From: CAYFTL01 sp964346145
GTDB lineage: Bacteria; Bacillota; Clostridia; Christensenellales; Aristaeellaceae
Reading direction: 5' to 3'
Length of the DNA: 39,556 bases
Assembly: GCA_964346145.1 (NCBI GenBank)
Contig: CAYFTL010000020.1
Location: forward strand, 1 to 39,556
Each line of letters opens with the position of its first letter. The first letter of the stretch is position 1. This document shows positions 24,986-32,488 of this stretch, piece after piece. The position numbers were made by a program, and so were the translations under genes. A model generated the notes under the pieces. It saw nothing but the letters and a program-made list of their open reading frames with translations, was not told the origin of the DNA and made no database searches.

Positions 24986-26829
24986 ACGTTTGTGCACGCT
25001 CCTTCATACCTATCCATGCCGCACTTTATGCAGCCCTGGCGGCAATCTTGTGTGGTTTGTGCTTTTTGTGCCCGCTCCCACTCCCGCAGCAAAAACGCTT
25101 TGGTTACGCCGCTATCCAAATGATCCCAGGGCAGAACTTCATTGGTTTCGCGTTTGCGGTTTGCATAAAACGCCGGATCTAGTCCACATTCTTTAAAAGC
25201 CTTTATCCACAAATCGTACTGGAACTGATCGCTCCAGCCGTCAAATCTACAACCCAGACGCCAGGCGCACTCCAACGCCTCACCTACGCGCCGATCACCC
25301 AAGGCGAATACCGCTTCCATAAAGCTCAAATCGTGCTCGTGGTATTTGAAGGTTACCCCTTTAATTCCCTTTAACAATTCGCGCAAGCGCTGTTGCTTTT
25401 CCACAATGCGTTCGCCTACATCCTGTCCAGCCCATTGGAGTGGCGTAAAAGGTTTGGGCACAAACACCGATGTGCTCACCGTAATGCGCAGCCCCGGCGC
25501 CCGCTGCCCCTTGGGAACAGAGAAATACACCCGGGCAACCTTTTGCGCAAGGTCGGCTATCCCGTCGATATCTTCATCGGTTTCGGTCGGTAAACCCATC
25601 ATAAAGTATAGCTTTACAGAAGACCAGCCCTGCTCAAAGGCATCGCGAACGGTATCCATCAAATCCTGTTCGGTTACGCCTTTGTTGATCACATCGCGCA
25701 TGCGCTGGGTGCCGGCTTCGGGCGCCAAGGTTAAGCTGGTTTTCTTTACCTTCTGGGTTTGGCGCAAGGTTTCTGAAAGCACCGAGTCTATTCTAAGAGA
25801 AGGAAGCGATATAGAAACCCGCTTGTCCGCATATTTTTCAACCAAACGAGTAGCCAATTCAGGTAGGCAGCTATAATCGCCGCTAGATAAGCTCATCAAA
25901 GAAACCTCGTCGTAACCGGTGGAATCCACAAGTTTTTCGGCCAATTCTACGAGCTTTTCTAAAGAACGCTCGCGCACCGGTCTGTAGACCATGCCCGCCT
26001 GACAAAACCGACAGCCGCGCGTACAGCCGCGGAATATTTCCAACATAATTCTATTGTGCACCACTTCACCGTAGGGCACAATCAGCGTTTCGGGGTAATC
26101 GGCCTCGGTCAAATCGTTAACCAGCGCTCTGTACACCACCTCGGGCGCACCGCTACCCGGTTTGGGTTGCACTTTGGCAATGGTTCCGTCCGGATTGTAA
26201 AAAACATCGTACAACGAAGGCACATATACCCCTGGTATCCCGGCTACCATGCGCAAGTATTCTGCCCTGGGCGCTCCCGATGCCTTCCATTTTTTGTAGG
26301 CGTCTATCGTATCGTGGGTGGACTTTTCGCCGTCGCCCAACACAAAAAAGTCCACAAAAGACGCCAACGGTTCCGGGTTAAAAGCACACGGACCGCCGCA
26401 AATGACAAAGGGGCCCTCTTGCCTGTCTGCCTGGCGCAGTTCAATTCCCGCCAAATCCAACGCCGACAGGATATTTGTGTAGCTCATTTCGTATTGAAGG
26501 GTGATACCCAACAAATCAAATTCCTTGACAGGCGTCCTGGATTCCAAGCTAAACAAAGGAATATCGTGCAAGCGCATTTGTTCTTCCATGTCGACCCATG
26601 GAGAAAACACGCGCTCGCACCAAGCATCCGGCCGTTTGTTGATCGTGTGGTATAAAATTTTCATACCCAAGTGGGACATGCCCACCTCGTACGTATCGGG
26701 AAACAAAAACGCATAGCGCACATCTATGCCATCCAGATCTTTTTCAATGCTTCCGAATTCTCCGCCCACATAGTGCACAGGTTTTTGCACGTTTAGCAGC
26801 AAAGATTCAATCTTGTCCGATAAATTCAA
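24982..26829 (-). CDS. TIGR03960-family radical SAM protein with B12-binding-like N-terminal domain
   Basis: Cytoplasmic radical SAM enzyme of unknown reaction. About residues 35-180 form a B12-binding-like domain, with FPDTYEVGMSHLG and the GGP / LGDGE segments. The radical SAM cluster ligands are C269, C273 and C276 in RGCTRGCRFCQAG. A further Cys group lies at the very C terminus (CRQGCIKCG). 615 residues, normal for the family. The start is the TTG at 26829, because AGGAGG is 7 bases upstream. The frame extends 10 codons further, but that stretch contains the ribosome site itself. It overlaps DUF2344 by 4 bases. A small hairpin (TTGGG / CCCAA, 26842-26859) abuts the ribosome site. Confidence 0.9.
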   Translation of the reverse strand: MNLSDKIESLLLNVQKPVHYVGGEFGSIEKDLDGIDVRYAFLFPDTYEVGMSHLGMKILYHTINKRPDAWCERVFSPWVDMEEQMRLHDIPLFSLESRTPVKEFDLLGITLQYEMSYTNILSALDLAGIELRQADRQEGPFVICGGPCAFNPEPLASFVDFFVLGDGEKSTHDTIDAYKKWKASGAPRAEYLRMVAGIPGVYVPSLYDVFYNPDGTIAKVQPKPGSGAPEVVYRALVNDLTEADYPETLIVPYGEVVHNRIMLEIFRGCTRGCRFCQAGMVYRPVRERSLEKLVELAEKLVDSTGYDEVSLMSLSSGDYSCLPELATRLVEKYADKRVSISLPSLRIDSVLSETLRQTQKVKKTSLTLAPEAGTQRMRDVINKGVTEQDLMDTVRDAFEQGWSSVKLYFMMGLPTETDEDIDGIADLAQKVARVYFSVPKGQRAPGLRITVSTSVFVPKPFTPLQWAGQDVGERIVEKQQRLRELLKGIKGVTFKYHEHDLSFMEAVFALGDRRVGEALECAWRLGCRFDGWSDQFQYDLWIKAFKECGLDPAFYANRKRETNEVLPWDHLDSGVTKAFLLREWERAQKAQTTQDCRQGCIKCGMDRYEGACTNV

Positions 26830-26862
26830 ATTCAGTCCTCCTTGGGCATAAATACCCAATTA

Positions 26863-26891
26863 ACTTTACCACGAAGCCGCCACACGGTCAA
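26863..26891 (-). promoter_or_regulatory. Promoter for the TIGR03960–rng–miaB–mutSL run
   Basis: On the minus strand, -35 TTGACC (26886-26891) and -10 TAAAGT (26863-26868) are 17 bases apart, about 35 bases before the TTG start of the radical SAM gene. The -35 box is good (5 of 6) and the -10 box weaker (4 of 6). This is the only good promoter I see for the nine-gene run, though internal promoters are possible. Confidence 0.6.
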
Positions 26892-26965
26892 CAAAAGTTG
26901 CGTAAACTTGTTTTCATTCAAAATGGCTGTAAGACACGCAATTATAGGGTTTTACGACAATTCCG

Positions 26966-26994
26966 TTGACAGTGAATCTAGAATTTTGTACAAT
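26966..26994 (+). promoter_or_regulatory. Strong sigma-A promoter of the lysA-type gene
   Basis: -35 TTGACA (26966-26971, perfect) and -10 TACAAT (26989-26994, 5 of 6) with a 17-base spacer. TGTAC occurs twice near the -10 box, in TTGTACAA and in AACCTGTACGGTT; the second copy sits in a small inverted repeat just downstream of the start point and could be an operator. Confidence 0.82.
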
Positions 26995-27049
26995 CGAACC
27001 TGTACGGTTAGATTCAAATAACTTTTACATAAATTTAGGAGGAACGCCC

Positions 27050-28318
27050 ATGTCTAAACCAACTTTACCGTTGAATAAGCTCAACGAAATCAGCGCGAAA
27101 ATTCCAACACCTTATCATTTGTACGATGAGCAAGTAATTCGCGACAGTGCCAGGCGTCTGGCCGATTCGTTTTCCTGGAACGCCGGTTTTAAAGAATACT
27201 ATGCGGTAAAAGCTTGCCCCAATCCCTACTTGCTCAAGATTTTACAAGAAGAAGGCTGCGGCGTAGATTGTTCCTCCCTAACCGAGCTGATGCTGGCAAA
27301 AGCTTGCGGTTTCTCCGGAGAAGATATCATGTTTTCTTCCAATGCAACGCCCGCAGAAGATTTTATCTATGCGAGGGAAATGGATGTAATCATCAACCTG
27401 GACGATATCACCCACATCGACTTTTTGAAAGAGCACGGCGGCATCCCCGACACGATTTGCTGCCGGTATAATCCCGGCGGTGAGTTTAAGCTGGGCAACA
27501 CCATCATGGGCAACCCCGGCGATTCCAAATACGGATTCACCCGCGCACAGCTGAGCGAAGGCTTCAAAAAGCTCAAGGAACTCGGCGTGAAACGGTTTGG
27601 ACTGCACGCTTTTTTGGCCAGCAACACCACAGATAACCATTATTACCCCACTATGGCGCGTATGCTGTTTGAGTTGGCTGTAGAGCTGTCCAAAGAACTG
27701 GATATAGAAATGTTTATGGTCAACCTGTCGGGCGGCATCGGCATCCCCTATACGCCGGACCAGTCCCCCGCCGACTTGGCGGAAATCGGCGCAGGCGTAA
27801 AAAAAGCATACGACGAAGTAATTGTGCCCGCCGAGCTGCACCCCATGCGGGTCGTTACCGAACTAGGGCGCTACATCACCGGGCCCGCCGGCTATCTGGT
27901 CACCAAGGCCTTACACGAAAAAAATACTTACAAACACTTTATCGGCCTTGATGCCTGTGCAGCCAACCTAATACGCCCCGCCATGTACGGCGCCTATCAC
28001 CACATTACCATACCGGGCAAGGAAGATTTGCCCCACGACCATTTATATGACATAACCGGTTCGCTTTGCGAGAACAACGATAAATTCGCCATAGACCGCA
28101 TGCTCCCAGAAATCGAAATCGGCGACTATGTGGTCATTCACGATACCGGCGCCCACGGCTTTTCAATGGGTTACAACTACAACGGCAAGCTGCGTTCGGC
28201 CGAAGTGCTTCTAAAGCCCGACGGCAGTTTCCGGCAGATTCGTCGGGCCGAAACTCCAGCCGACTATTTTGCAACCCTGATGGATTTTCCGGGCCTTCAC
28301 GAAGTGGTAGAAGAGTAG
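27050..28318 (+). CDS. lysA: Diaminopimelate decarboxylase-type PLP decarboxylase (divergent clade)
   Basis: Fold-type III PLP decarboxylase; the expected reaction is meso-diaminopimelate to lysine. Seen: the PLP lysine K54 (YYAVKACPNP), the phosphate-binding region NLSGGIGIPY (225-234), LGRYITGPAG, and the partner-chain catalytic cysteine C340 (SLCENNDKFAIDR), followed by HDTGAHGFSMGYNYNG. The usual HIGS motif reads AFLAS here (187-191), so the active-site histidine is replaced by F188. I recall this as a trait of a Clostridia clade usually annotated as LysA. The ATG at 27050 has AGGAGG 7 bases upstream and gives 422 residues; an earlier in-frame codon lies inside the promoter. Single gene, not linked to other lysine genes here. 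Activity on another amino acid cannot be excluded. Confidence 0.85.
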   Translation: MSKPTLPLNKLNEISAKIPTPYHLYDEQVIRDSARRLADSFSWNAGFKEYYAVKACPNPYLLKILQEEGCGVDCSSLTELMLAKACGFSGEDIMFSSNATPAEDFIYAREMDVIINLDDITHIDFLKEHGGIPDTICCRYNPGGEFKLGNTIMGNPGDSKYGFTRAQLSEGFKKLKELGVKRFGLHAFLASNTTDNHYYPTMARMLFELAVELSKELDIEMFMVNLSGGIGIPYTPDQSPADLAEIGAGVKKAYDEVIVPAELHPMRVVTELGRYITGPAGYLVTKALHEKNTYKHFIGLDACAANLIRPAMYGAYHHITIPGKEDLPHDHLYDITGSLCENNDKFAIDRMLPEIEIGDYVVIHDTGAHGFSMGYNYNGKLRSAEVLLKPDGSFRQIRRAETPADYFATLMDFPGLHEVVEE

Positions 28319-28344
28319 CAAACACGAACAAACATATAATTCAC

Positions 28345-28376
28345 AAAAGCGTTCGAAGTTCATTCGAACGCTTTTT
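28345..28376. terminator. Bidirectional terminator shared by the lysA-type gene and rluD-type gene
   Basis: A 13-bp perfect stem, AAAAGCGTTCGAA / TTCGAACGCTTTT, with a 5-base loop (28358-28362) ends in T-runs on both strands. It lies 26 bases after the plus-strand lysA-type stop. On the minus strand the rluD-type stop codon (28360-28362) sits in the loop, so half of the stem is coding sequence. Confidence 0.9.
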
Positions 28377-29319
28377 GTTGCGCTTGGACCACTGCATCTA
28401 TTCCTTCGCCTCGAAATTCCAGCGGGCGCAATTTGTTAAGCCACGCCATAAACTCGTCGGGCGGCGGTTGAACAAACAGCATGCGCCGGCCGGTAGTCGG
28501 GTGGACAAAGCCCACCTTGTAGGCGTGTAACAGCTGTCCGCCTACCACTTCCGGACTCTTCTTGGGCGCATACAAGGGATCGCCCAGCACTGGATGCCCT
28601 ATGGAAGCCATGTGCACCCGGATTTGGTGGGTTCTGCCCGTATCAAGTTGCGCTTCTATCAGGCAAGCCCTGTCCAGGTATTCCAATATTCGCCAATGAG
28701 TTTTGGCTTCTTTGCCGCCGTGCACTATCGCCATTTTTTTGCGGTGTATGGGGTGGCGGGCAATCGGTGCATCCACCACTCCACTTTCCTGCTTGGGCGT
28801 ACCCAACAAAATGACCAGATATGCGCGTTCCACACTCCTATCCTTCAGTTGCTTCGCCAAAACCGCGTGGCTACGGTCGGTTTTTGCCACCAACAAAAGA
28901 CCGGATGTGTCTTTGTCCAGCCTATGCACAATACCCGGGCGCGCTTCGCCGCCAATACCCGACAACTCATCCAAGTGGTACAAAAGAGCGTTGACCAGCG
29001 TTCCGTCTGCATTGCCGGCCGCCGGATGCACTACCATTCCGCTGGGCTTATATACCACAGCCAGCTGATCATCTTGATACAAAACGCTTATAGGCAAATC
29101 CTGCTTTTCGAGCCCATAAGGCCGTACTTCTACCAGTTCCATTCGAATTCTTTGACCGCTTTTTAACGCATAGCCCGGTTTGGTTTGAACGATTTCATCC
29201 ACAAATACCCTGCCGGCGCGAATTTCCTTTTCCGCCCTGGAGCGGGTAAAAGCTCCTGCCTTGGCCACAAAAACATCCAGACGGCCGGCCTCGCCCTCCT
29301 TAACCGTCCAACTTTTCAT
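28360..29319 (-). CDS. rluD: RluA/RluD-family 23S rRNA pseudouridine synthase
   Basis: Isomerises uridine to pseudouridine, probably in 23S rRNA. Residues 1-70 form an S4 RNA-binding domain (RLDVFVAK, RSRAEKEIRAGRVFVD). The catalytic domain has D135 in the family motif HRLDKDTSG (132-140), plus LDTGRTHQIRVH and GHPVLGDPLY. 319 residues. I chose the ATG at 29319, with GGAG 7 bases upstream, over an ATG 7 codons earlier. The gene overlaps the end of lspA by 20 bases and is the last gene of the division/envelope operon. The exact target site, and so the symbol, is inferred from family; the Bacillus neighbour of lspA is called ylyB. Confidence 0.92.
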   Translation of the reverse strand: MKSWTVKEGEAGRLDVFVAKAGAFTRSRAEKEIRAGRVFVDEIVQTKPGYALKSGQRIRMELVEVRPYGLEKQDLPISVLYQDDQLAVVYKPSGMVVHPAAGNADGTLVNALLYHLDELSGIGGEARPGIVHRLDKDTSGLLLVAKTDRSHAVLAKQLKDRSVERAYLVILLGTPKQESGVVDAPIARHPIHRKKMAIVHGGKEAKTHWRILEYLDRACLIEAQLDTGRTHQIRVHMASIGHPVLGDPLYAPKKSPEVVGGQLLHAYKVGFVHPTTGRRMLFVQPPPDEFMAWLNKLRPLEFRGEGIDAVVQAQQKAFE

Positions 29320-29788
29320 TTCTGCGCTCCTTTTTTTCATCTTTATGAAGCAGTATAGCTACGGCAGCCAGCCCAACGCCCACACAAAGAAACGAATCAG
29401 CCAGGTTAAAAATGGCAAAGTTTATAAACTCCAGTTTGATAAAGTCGACAACGTAACCTAGCCTCATCCTATCGATGAGGTTTCCAACCCCGCCACCTAC
29501 CACCATCCACAAACCGATTTGTGCGGTGTTGGGCATGCCTTTGAGCCGAAACAGCATAACCAGCACCGCCACAATCAAAATCACCGGGCCCACCAACAAA
29601 AACCAAGGATTGTTTTGCATGATGCTAAATGCTGCGCCCGTGTTTTCGGCATACTGCCAGCCCCAAAATCCAGAGGCCGCTTGCAGATAACCGTTGGGTT
29701 CCGCCTGTAAAATGTTGCTCGCCCACCATTTGGACAGCTGATCTGAAATCAAAATCAAAGGAACCAGCAACACAAACCTTTTTTTCAT
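29300..29788 (-). CDS. lspA: Lipoprotein signal peptidase II
   Basis: Membrane aspartyl protease that removes the signal peptide from diacylated prolipoproteins, acting after Lgt (encoded at 34589). Four hydrophobic helices are visible in 162 residues. Conserved blocks: D16 in LISDQLSKW, AENTGAAFSI, GNLIDRMRLGYVVDFI with catalytic D115, and FNLADSFL with catalytic D131. The C terminus is a charged Lys/Glu tail. The ATG has GGAG 7 bases upstream. A terminator for divIVA lies just upstream, so lspA-rluD may be a separate transcript. Confidence 0.96.
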   Translation of the reverse strand: MKKRFVLLVPLILISDQLSKWWASNILQAEPNGYLQAASGFWGWQYAENTGAAFSIMQNNPWFLLVGPVILIVAVLVMLFRLKGMPNTAQIGLWMVVGGGVGNLIDRMRLGYVVDFIKLEFINFAIFNLADSFLCVGVGLAAVAILLHKDEKKERRNEKLDG

Positions 29789-29843
29789 ATTCGCTCCACT
29801 ATTCTAATACTTATATTCTAATGCTTATTGTGATCGTTTTAGC

Positions 29844-29876
29844 CTAAAAAGCGGACTGCCTTGCGTGCAGCCCGCC
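29844..29876 (-). terminator. Terminator after divIVA
   Basis: On the minus strand a GC-rich stem GCGGGCTGC / GCAGTCCGC (29851-29875, one G·U pair) with a 7-base loop is followed by TTTTT. It lies 14 bases after the divIVA stop and separates the division genes from lspA-rluD. Confidence 0.85.
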
Positions 29877-29889
29877 TAAACTCCCAAAA

Positions 29890-30450
29890 CTATTTAAACA
29901 ATTCCTCATCCGACTTGAGTACGTGTGCCTGATCTTTAACCAAACGCAAGAAGCGCGCTCTATATTCTTCGGTGGCTCGGCGCAGCTCATCCATTTCGGC
30001 CTGGGCAGCTTCTGCTTCTACTTTAGAGGTAGCCACGATGGCATTTGCCTGCTCTTCCGCGCTGGCGAGCATCTGGCTCGACTTTTTGCGGGCTTCGGCC
30101 ACGGTTTCATCCGCAATGCGCTGCGCGTTGATCAGAGTTTCGCGAAGGGTGGTTTCCAGGTTTTTGAAATATCCGGTGTCTTCCATCACGTCCGCGCCAG
30201 CAGATGCGGATGCTGCGGGCTGCGCCTCCACAACTTGCGGAGCCGGTTCCACAACCTCAATGGTGGCCGGACGCGCAGATGCCAGCTCTGCCTGGGTTTC
30301 AATCTGGGTCAGCATATCGCGATTTTCGCGAATCAGCATCTCCATTTGATCTGCAATCTCATCTAAAAAATCATCCACTTCAGCTTCACTGTAGCCGCGC
30401 ACCTGTTTCGAAAAAACCTTCTCACGAATATCTCGTACTGTAATGGGCAT
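29890..30450 (-). CDS. divIVA: DivIVA-family cell division/polar protein
   Basis: Coiled-coil scaffold that binds curved membrane at septa and poles. The N-terminal lipid-binding domain (1-40) is clear, from MPITVRDIREKVFSKQVRGY to EVDDFLDEI. An Ala/Pro/Val-rich spacer (about 60-90) follows, then a long Ala/Glu/Gln coiled coil (100-180). Position 17, usually the membrane-inserting Phe next to Arg18, is Val here. 186 residues. I chose the ATG at 30450 because the conserved MPIT start follows GGAG; an upstream in-frame codon lies across the ribosome site. It sits downstream of ylmH, as in most Bacillota. Confidence 0.92.
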   Translation of the reverse strand: MPITVRDIREKVFSKQVRGYSEAEVDDFLDEIADQMEMLIRENRDMLTQIETQAELASARPATIEVVEPAPQVVEAQPAASASAGADVMEDTGYFKNLETTLRETLINAQRIADETVAEARKKSSQMLASAEEQANAIVATSKVEAEAAQAEMDELRRATEEYRARFLRLVKDQAHVLKSDEELFK

Positions 30451-30661
30451 ATCTCTCCATCCTTTCAATTATTATAAGTCCGTATATTGCGATTTTCGCA
30501 GATAAGCGTTTCCAACCAATTTGTTATAATTTGGATTGTACAGCACGCATCTTCTTTAACGCGTTCTTATCTGGGCCAGACATTTATCTTAAGCTTTTTA
30601 TAAGCCGCCTACACCGAAATCACCCGTTCTACATATTTTGCAATATGTTAACAGGCATTGT

Positions 30662-31420
30662 CTATTTGTCATACACAAAAATGGTCACTGCCTGGCGTCC
30701 TTTTCGGGTAATGCCTTGTTCCTCTAGAATTTTGATGCGTCCAAGACCGCGAACTGAAACCAAATCATTGGCTTTTAACAAGAACTCGTTTCTGGTTTCT
30801 AATTTATAATTTACCCGGACGCGTTGCTGTCCAATCAAATTTTGGGCTTTTTGACGAGAAATCCGATGTCCTGCCGCCAAAACCGCATCCAATCTCATGG
30901 AGGGAACCGTCGCGCGAATAAAATGTCCGCGGGGTGGCGGTATATTTTGTGCACCATCGCAAAGCTGCGGCTTTACATGGACCGAACCTGCCGATTCAAA
31001 ATTCGCCAACAAAAACGGTGCTATCTCTTGAGTGCAAAACAGCAAAGCGTACTCTTGATCCAACAATATATCGCCTAAAAGCTCCCTGCCGATGCCCAGG
31101 CCAATGGCCGCACCCAACACATCCCTGTGTTTAAGCTCGCCATATCGCCTATTGTAGTTTAGCTTTATACACGCAATGGGCCAATCTGCTGCTGACGCTT
31201 CTTCAGGCTTAAACACAGCCATACTGCGCTCTGCATCGGGATAACCACCATAAAATTCATTGGCCACGCCGGTTTCAAACCCGGCTCGCATGGCTTGCTC
31301 TAGCTGCAAAGGATCCAAAAATAACGTAAATGTATTCGTATGCTGATACAGAGCCCGGGTTGCTAATTCCTTGTACCGTTTAAAAGCCATCGTCAAATCA
31401 ACTTGTTGTTTTTCTTGCAT
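30662..31420 (-). CDS. ylmH: YlmH-type S4-domain RNA-binding protein
   Basis: RNA-binding protein of the division cluster. Recent work ties YlmH-type proteins to ribosome-associated quality control (I recall the name RqcP2, not certain). Residues 1-170 form the YlmH N-terminal domain, with KHRDVLGAAIGLGIGRELLGDI, and residues about 175-240 the S4 domain, with MRLDAVLAAGHRISRQKAQNLI and DLVSVRGLGRIKI. 252 residues. No Shine-Dalgarno site is seen before the start at 31420; the region is AT-rich and lies 7 bases after the ylmG stop, so translation may be coupled to ylmG. Confidence 0.9.
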   Translation of the reverse strand: MQEKQQVDLTMAFKRYKELATRALYQHTNTFTLFLDPLQLEQAMRAGFETGVANEFYGGYPDAERSMAVFKPEEASAADWPIACIKLNYNRRYGELKHRDVLGAAIGLGIGRELLGDILLDQEYALLFCTQEIAPFLLANFESAGSVHVKPQLCDGAQNIPPPRGHFIRATVPSMRLDAVLAAGHRISRQKAQNLIGQQRVRVNYKLETRNEFLLKANDLVSVRGLGRIKILEEQGITRKGRQAVTIFVYDK

Positions 31421-31427
31421 ATTTTAC

Positions 31428-31724
31428 TTATAAATGTACAAATCTCATTAGAATATCAAACAATACCCGAGTCAACAATTCCAGTGCTATTGAGGCCAGT
31501 ATCGGCGAAATATCTATCATCAGCCTGGAATTTTTAAACAAAAGTTGCGTAAGCTTTCTGAACGGAGCGAGAATCGGCGCAACAAAATTGCTTAACAATC
31601 GGTAAACCTTATTGGTTGGCGATGCAACCCAGCTCATGATACAATATATCCAGATGACAGCATTTAGCAGTCGCGAAAAAACGGATATCCCTCTAGCAAT
31701 TTGAGTAAACGTATAAAAATCCAT
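31428..31724 (-). CDS. ylmG: YggT/YlmG-family membrane protein
   Basis: Small integral membrane protein with two hydrophobic segments (about 12-32 and 72-92) joined by the family motif VYRLLSNFVAPILAPFRKL. It is found in the sepF cluster of most Gram-positives and linked to division or membrane organisation; the mechanism is unknown. 98 residues; the ATG follows AGGAGA by about 9 bases and lies 6 bases after sepF. Confidence 0.92.
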   Translation of the reverse strand: MDFYTFTQIARGISVFSRLLNAVIWIYCIMSWVASPTNKVYRLLSNFVAPILAPFRKLTQLLFKNSRLMIDISPILASIALELLTRVLFDILMRFVHL

Positions 31725-31730
31725 GCGCTG

Positions 31731-32417
31731 CTATCTCCTGCCCCTGCGGTCATCGCGGCCAAACCTACCATAGCCACTGTCCCTGGCTTCCGCCACATCC
31801 ACAGTGTTTGGAGCAATCAGATATGTTTGCATAGCCGCAGGACGCAAAGTCGCATTCAGCGCAAACGCCGCGCCGCCCAACATGTCTATGCAACGCTGTA
31901 CCGTGGATATGTCTAGTTCTTCCATATTCAACAGCACGGTTTTATTTTCCAGCAATGCCAAAATAACATCTCGGCAATCTTCGAACGCCCGCACATGGAA
32001 GATAATGGTTTGCTGGGGTGCACTCACACTCGGCATATTTACAACATTGCCACGCCCCGAATCAATCCGCGCGGGCAAACCGGAGGATTGTTCCCTTCCG
32101 GAGTACCCAGTCGATGGCCTTGCCGTAGAATAGGCAGAGGTCGCCGATCCGTATCCGCTAGAGCGGTAGTCTGGCGCGACACGCTGCGGATAATCCGATC
32201 GGTTCGGACGAGCGTACGCATCGCCGGTAGCCGGCCTTCGGGTTGCATAGCTTTCTTCTGCCGACGAATAACCGCTTCTTGCATCGCGAGGAGTCGCCAC
32301 GCGCTTGGGCGGTGCCGGATCGTACGCGTCAAAATCGTCCTGATCTATATTGTTATCATCATCTTCCGATACAATCCCTATAATATTCAAAAAACGGTTA
32401 AAGCCTTTAGCTGCCAT
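31731..32417 (-). CDS. sepF: Cell division protein SepF
   Basis: FtsZ-binding protein that anchors the Z-ring to the membrane. An N-terminal amphipathic membrane-binding helix (FNRFLNIIGIV, 6-16) is followed by an acidic patch (EDDDNNIDQDDFD, 18-30). A long low-complexity linker rich in Ser, Tyr, Arg, Ala and Pro spans about 35-125. The SepF domain covers about 128-205, with HVRAFEDCRDVILALLENKTVLLN. A basic tail ends in RRGRR. 228 residues. I chose the ATG at 32417, with AGGAGG 10 bases upstream, where the membrane helix begins; the frame is open 25 codons further into ylmE. The linker is longer than in B. subtilis SepF. Confidence 0.94.
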   Translation of the reverse strand: MAAKGFNRFLNIIGIVSEDDDNNIDQDDFDAYDPAPPKRVATPRDARSGYSSAEESYATRRPATGDAYARPNRSDYPQRVAPDYRSSGYGSATSAYSTARPSTGYSGREQSSGLPARIDSGRGNVVNMPSVSAPQQTIIFHVRAFEDCRDVILALLENKTVLLNMEELDISTVQRCIDMLGGAAFALNATLRPAAMQTYLIAPNTVDVAEARDSGYGRFGRDDRRGRR

Positions 32418-32488
32418 TTGGCCAATTCCTCCTATAATGGACTGATGATTTACAGTCTGCTCAAAGAATTTTAAGGCACTACAAACAC

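Noticed and set aside
26842..26859. Hairpin next to the ribosome site of the radical SAM gene as a riboswitch
   Set aside because: It is only a 5-bp stem with an 8-base loop; the leader is too short for any known riboswitch class.
26966..27049. Longer form of the lysA-type protein starting at 26966
   Set aside because: Those codons cover the -35 and -10 boxes of the promoter and the ribosome site, so they cannot be part of the normal transcript.
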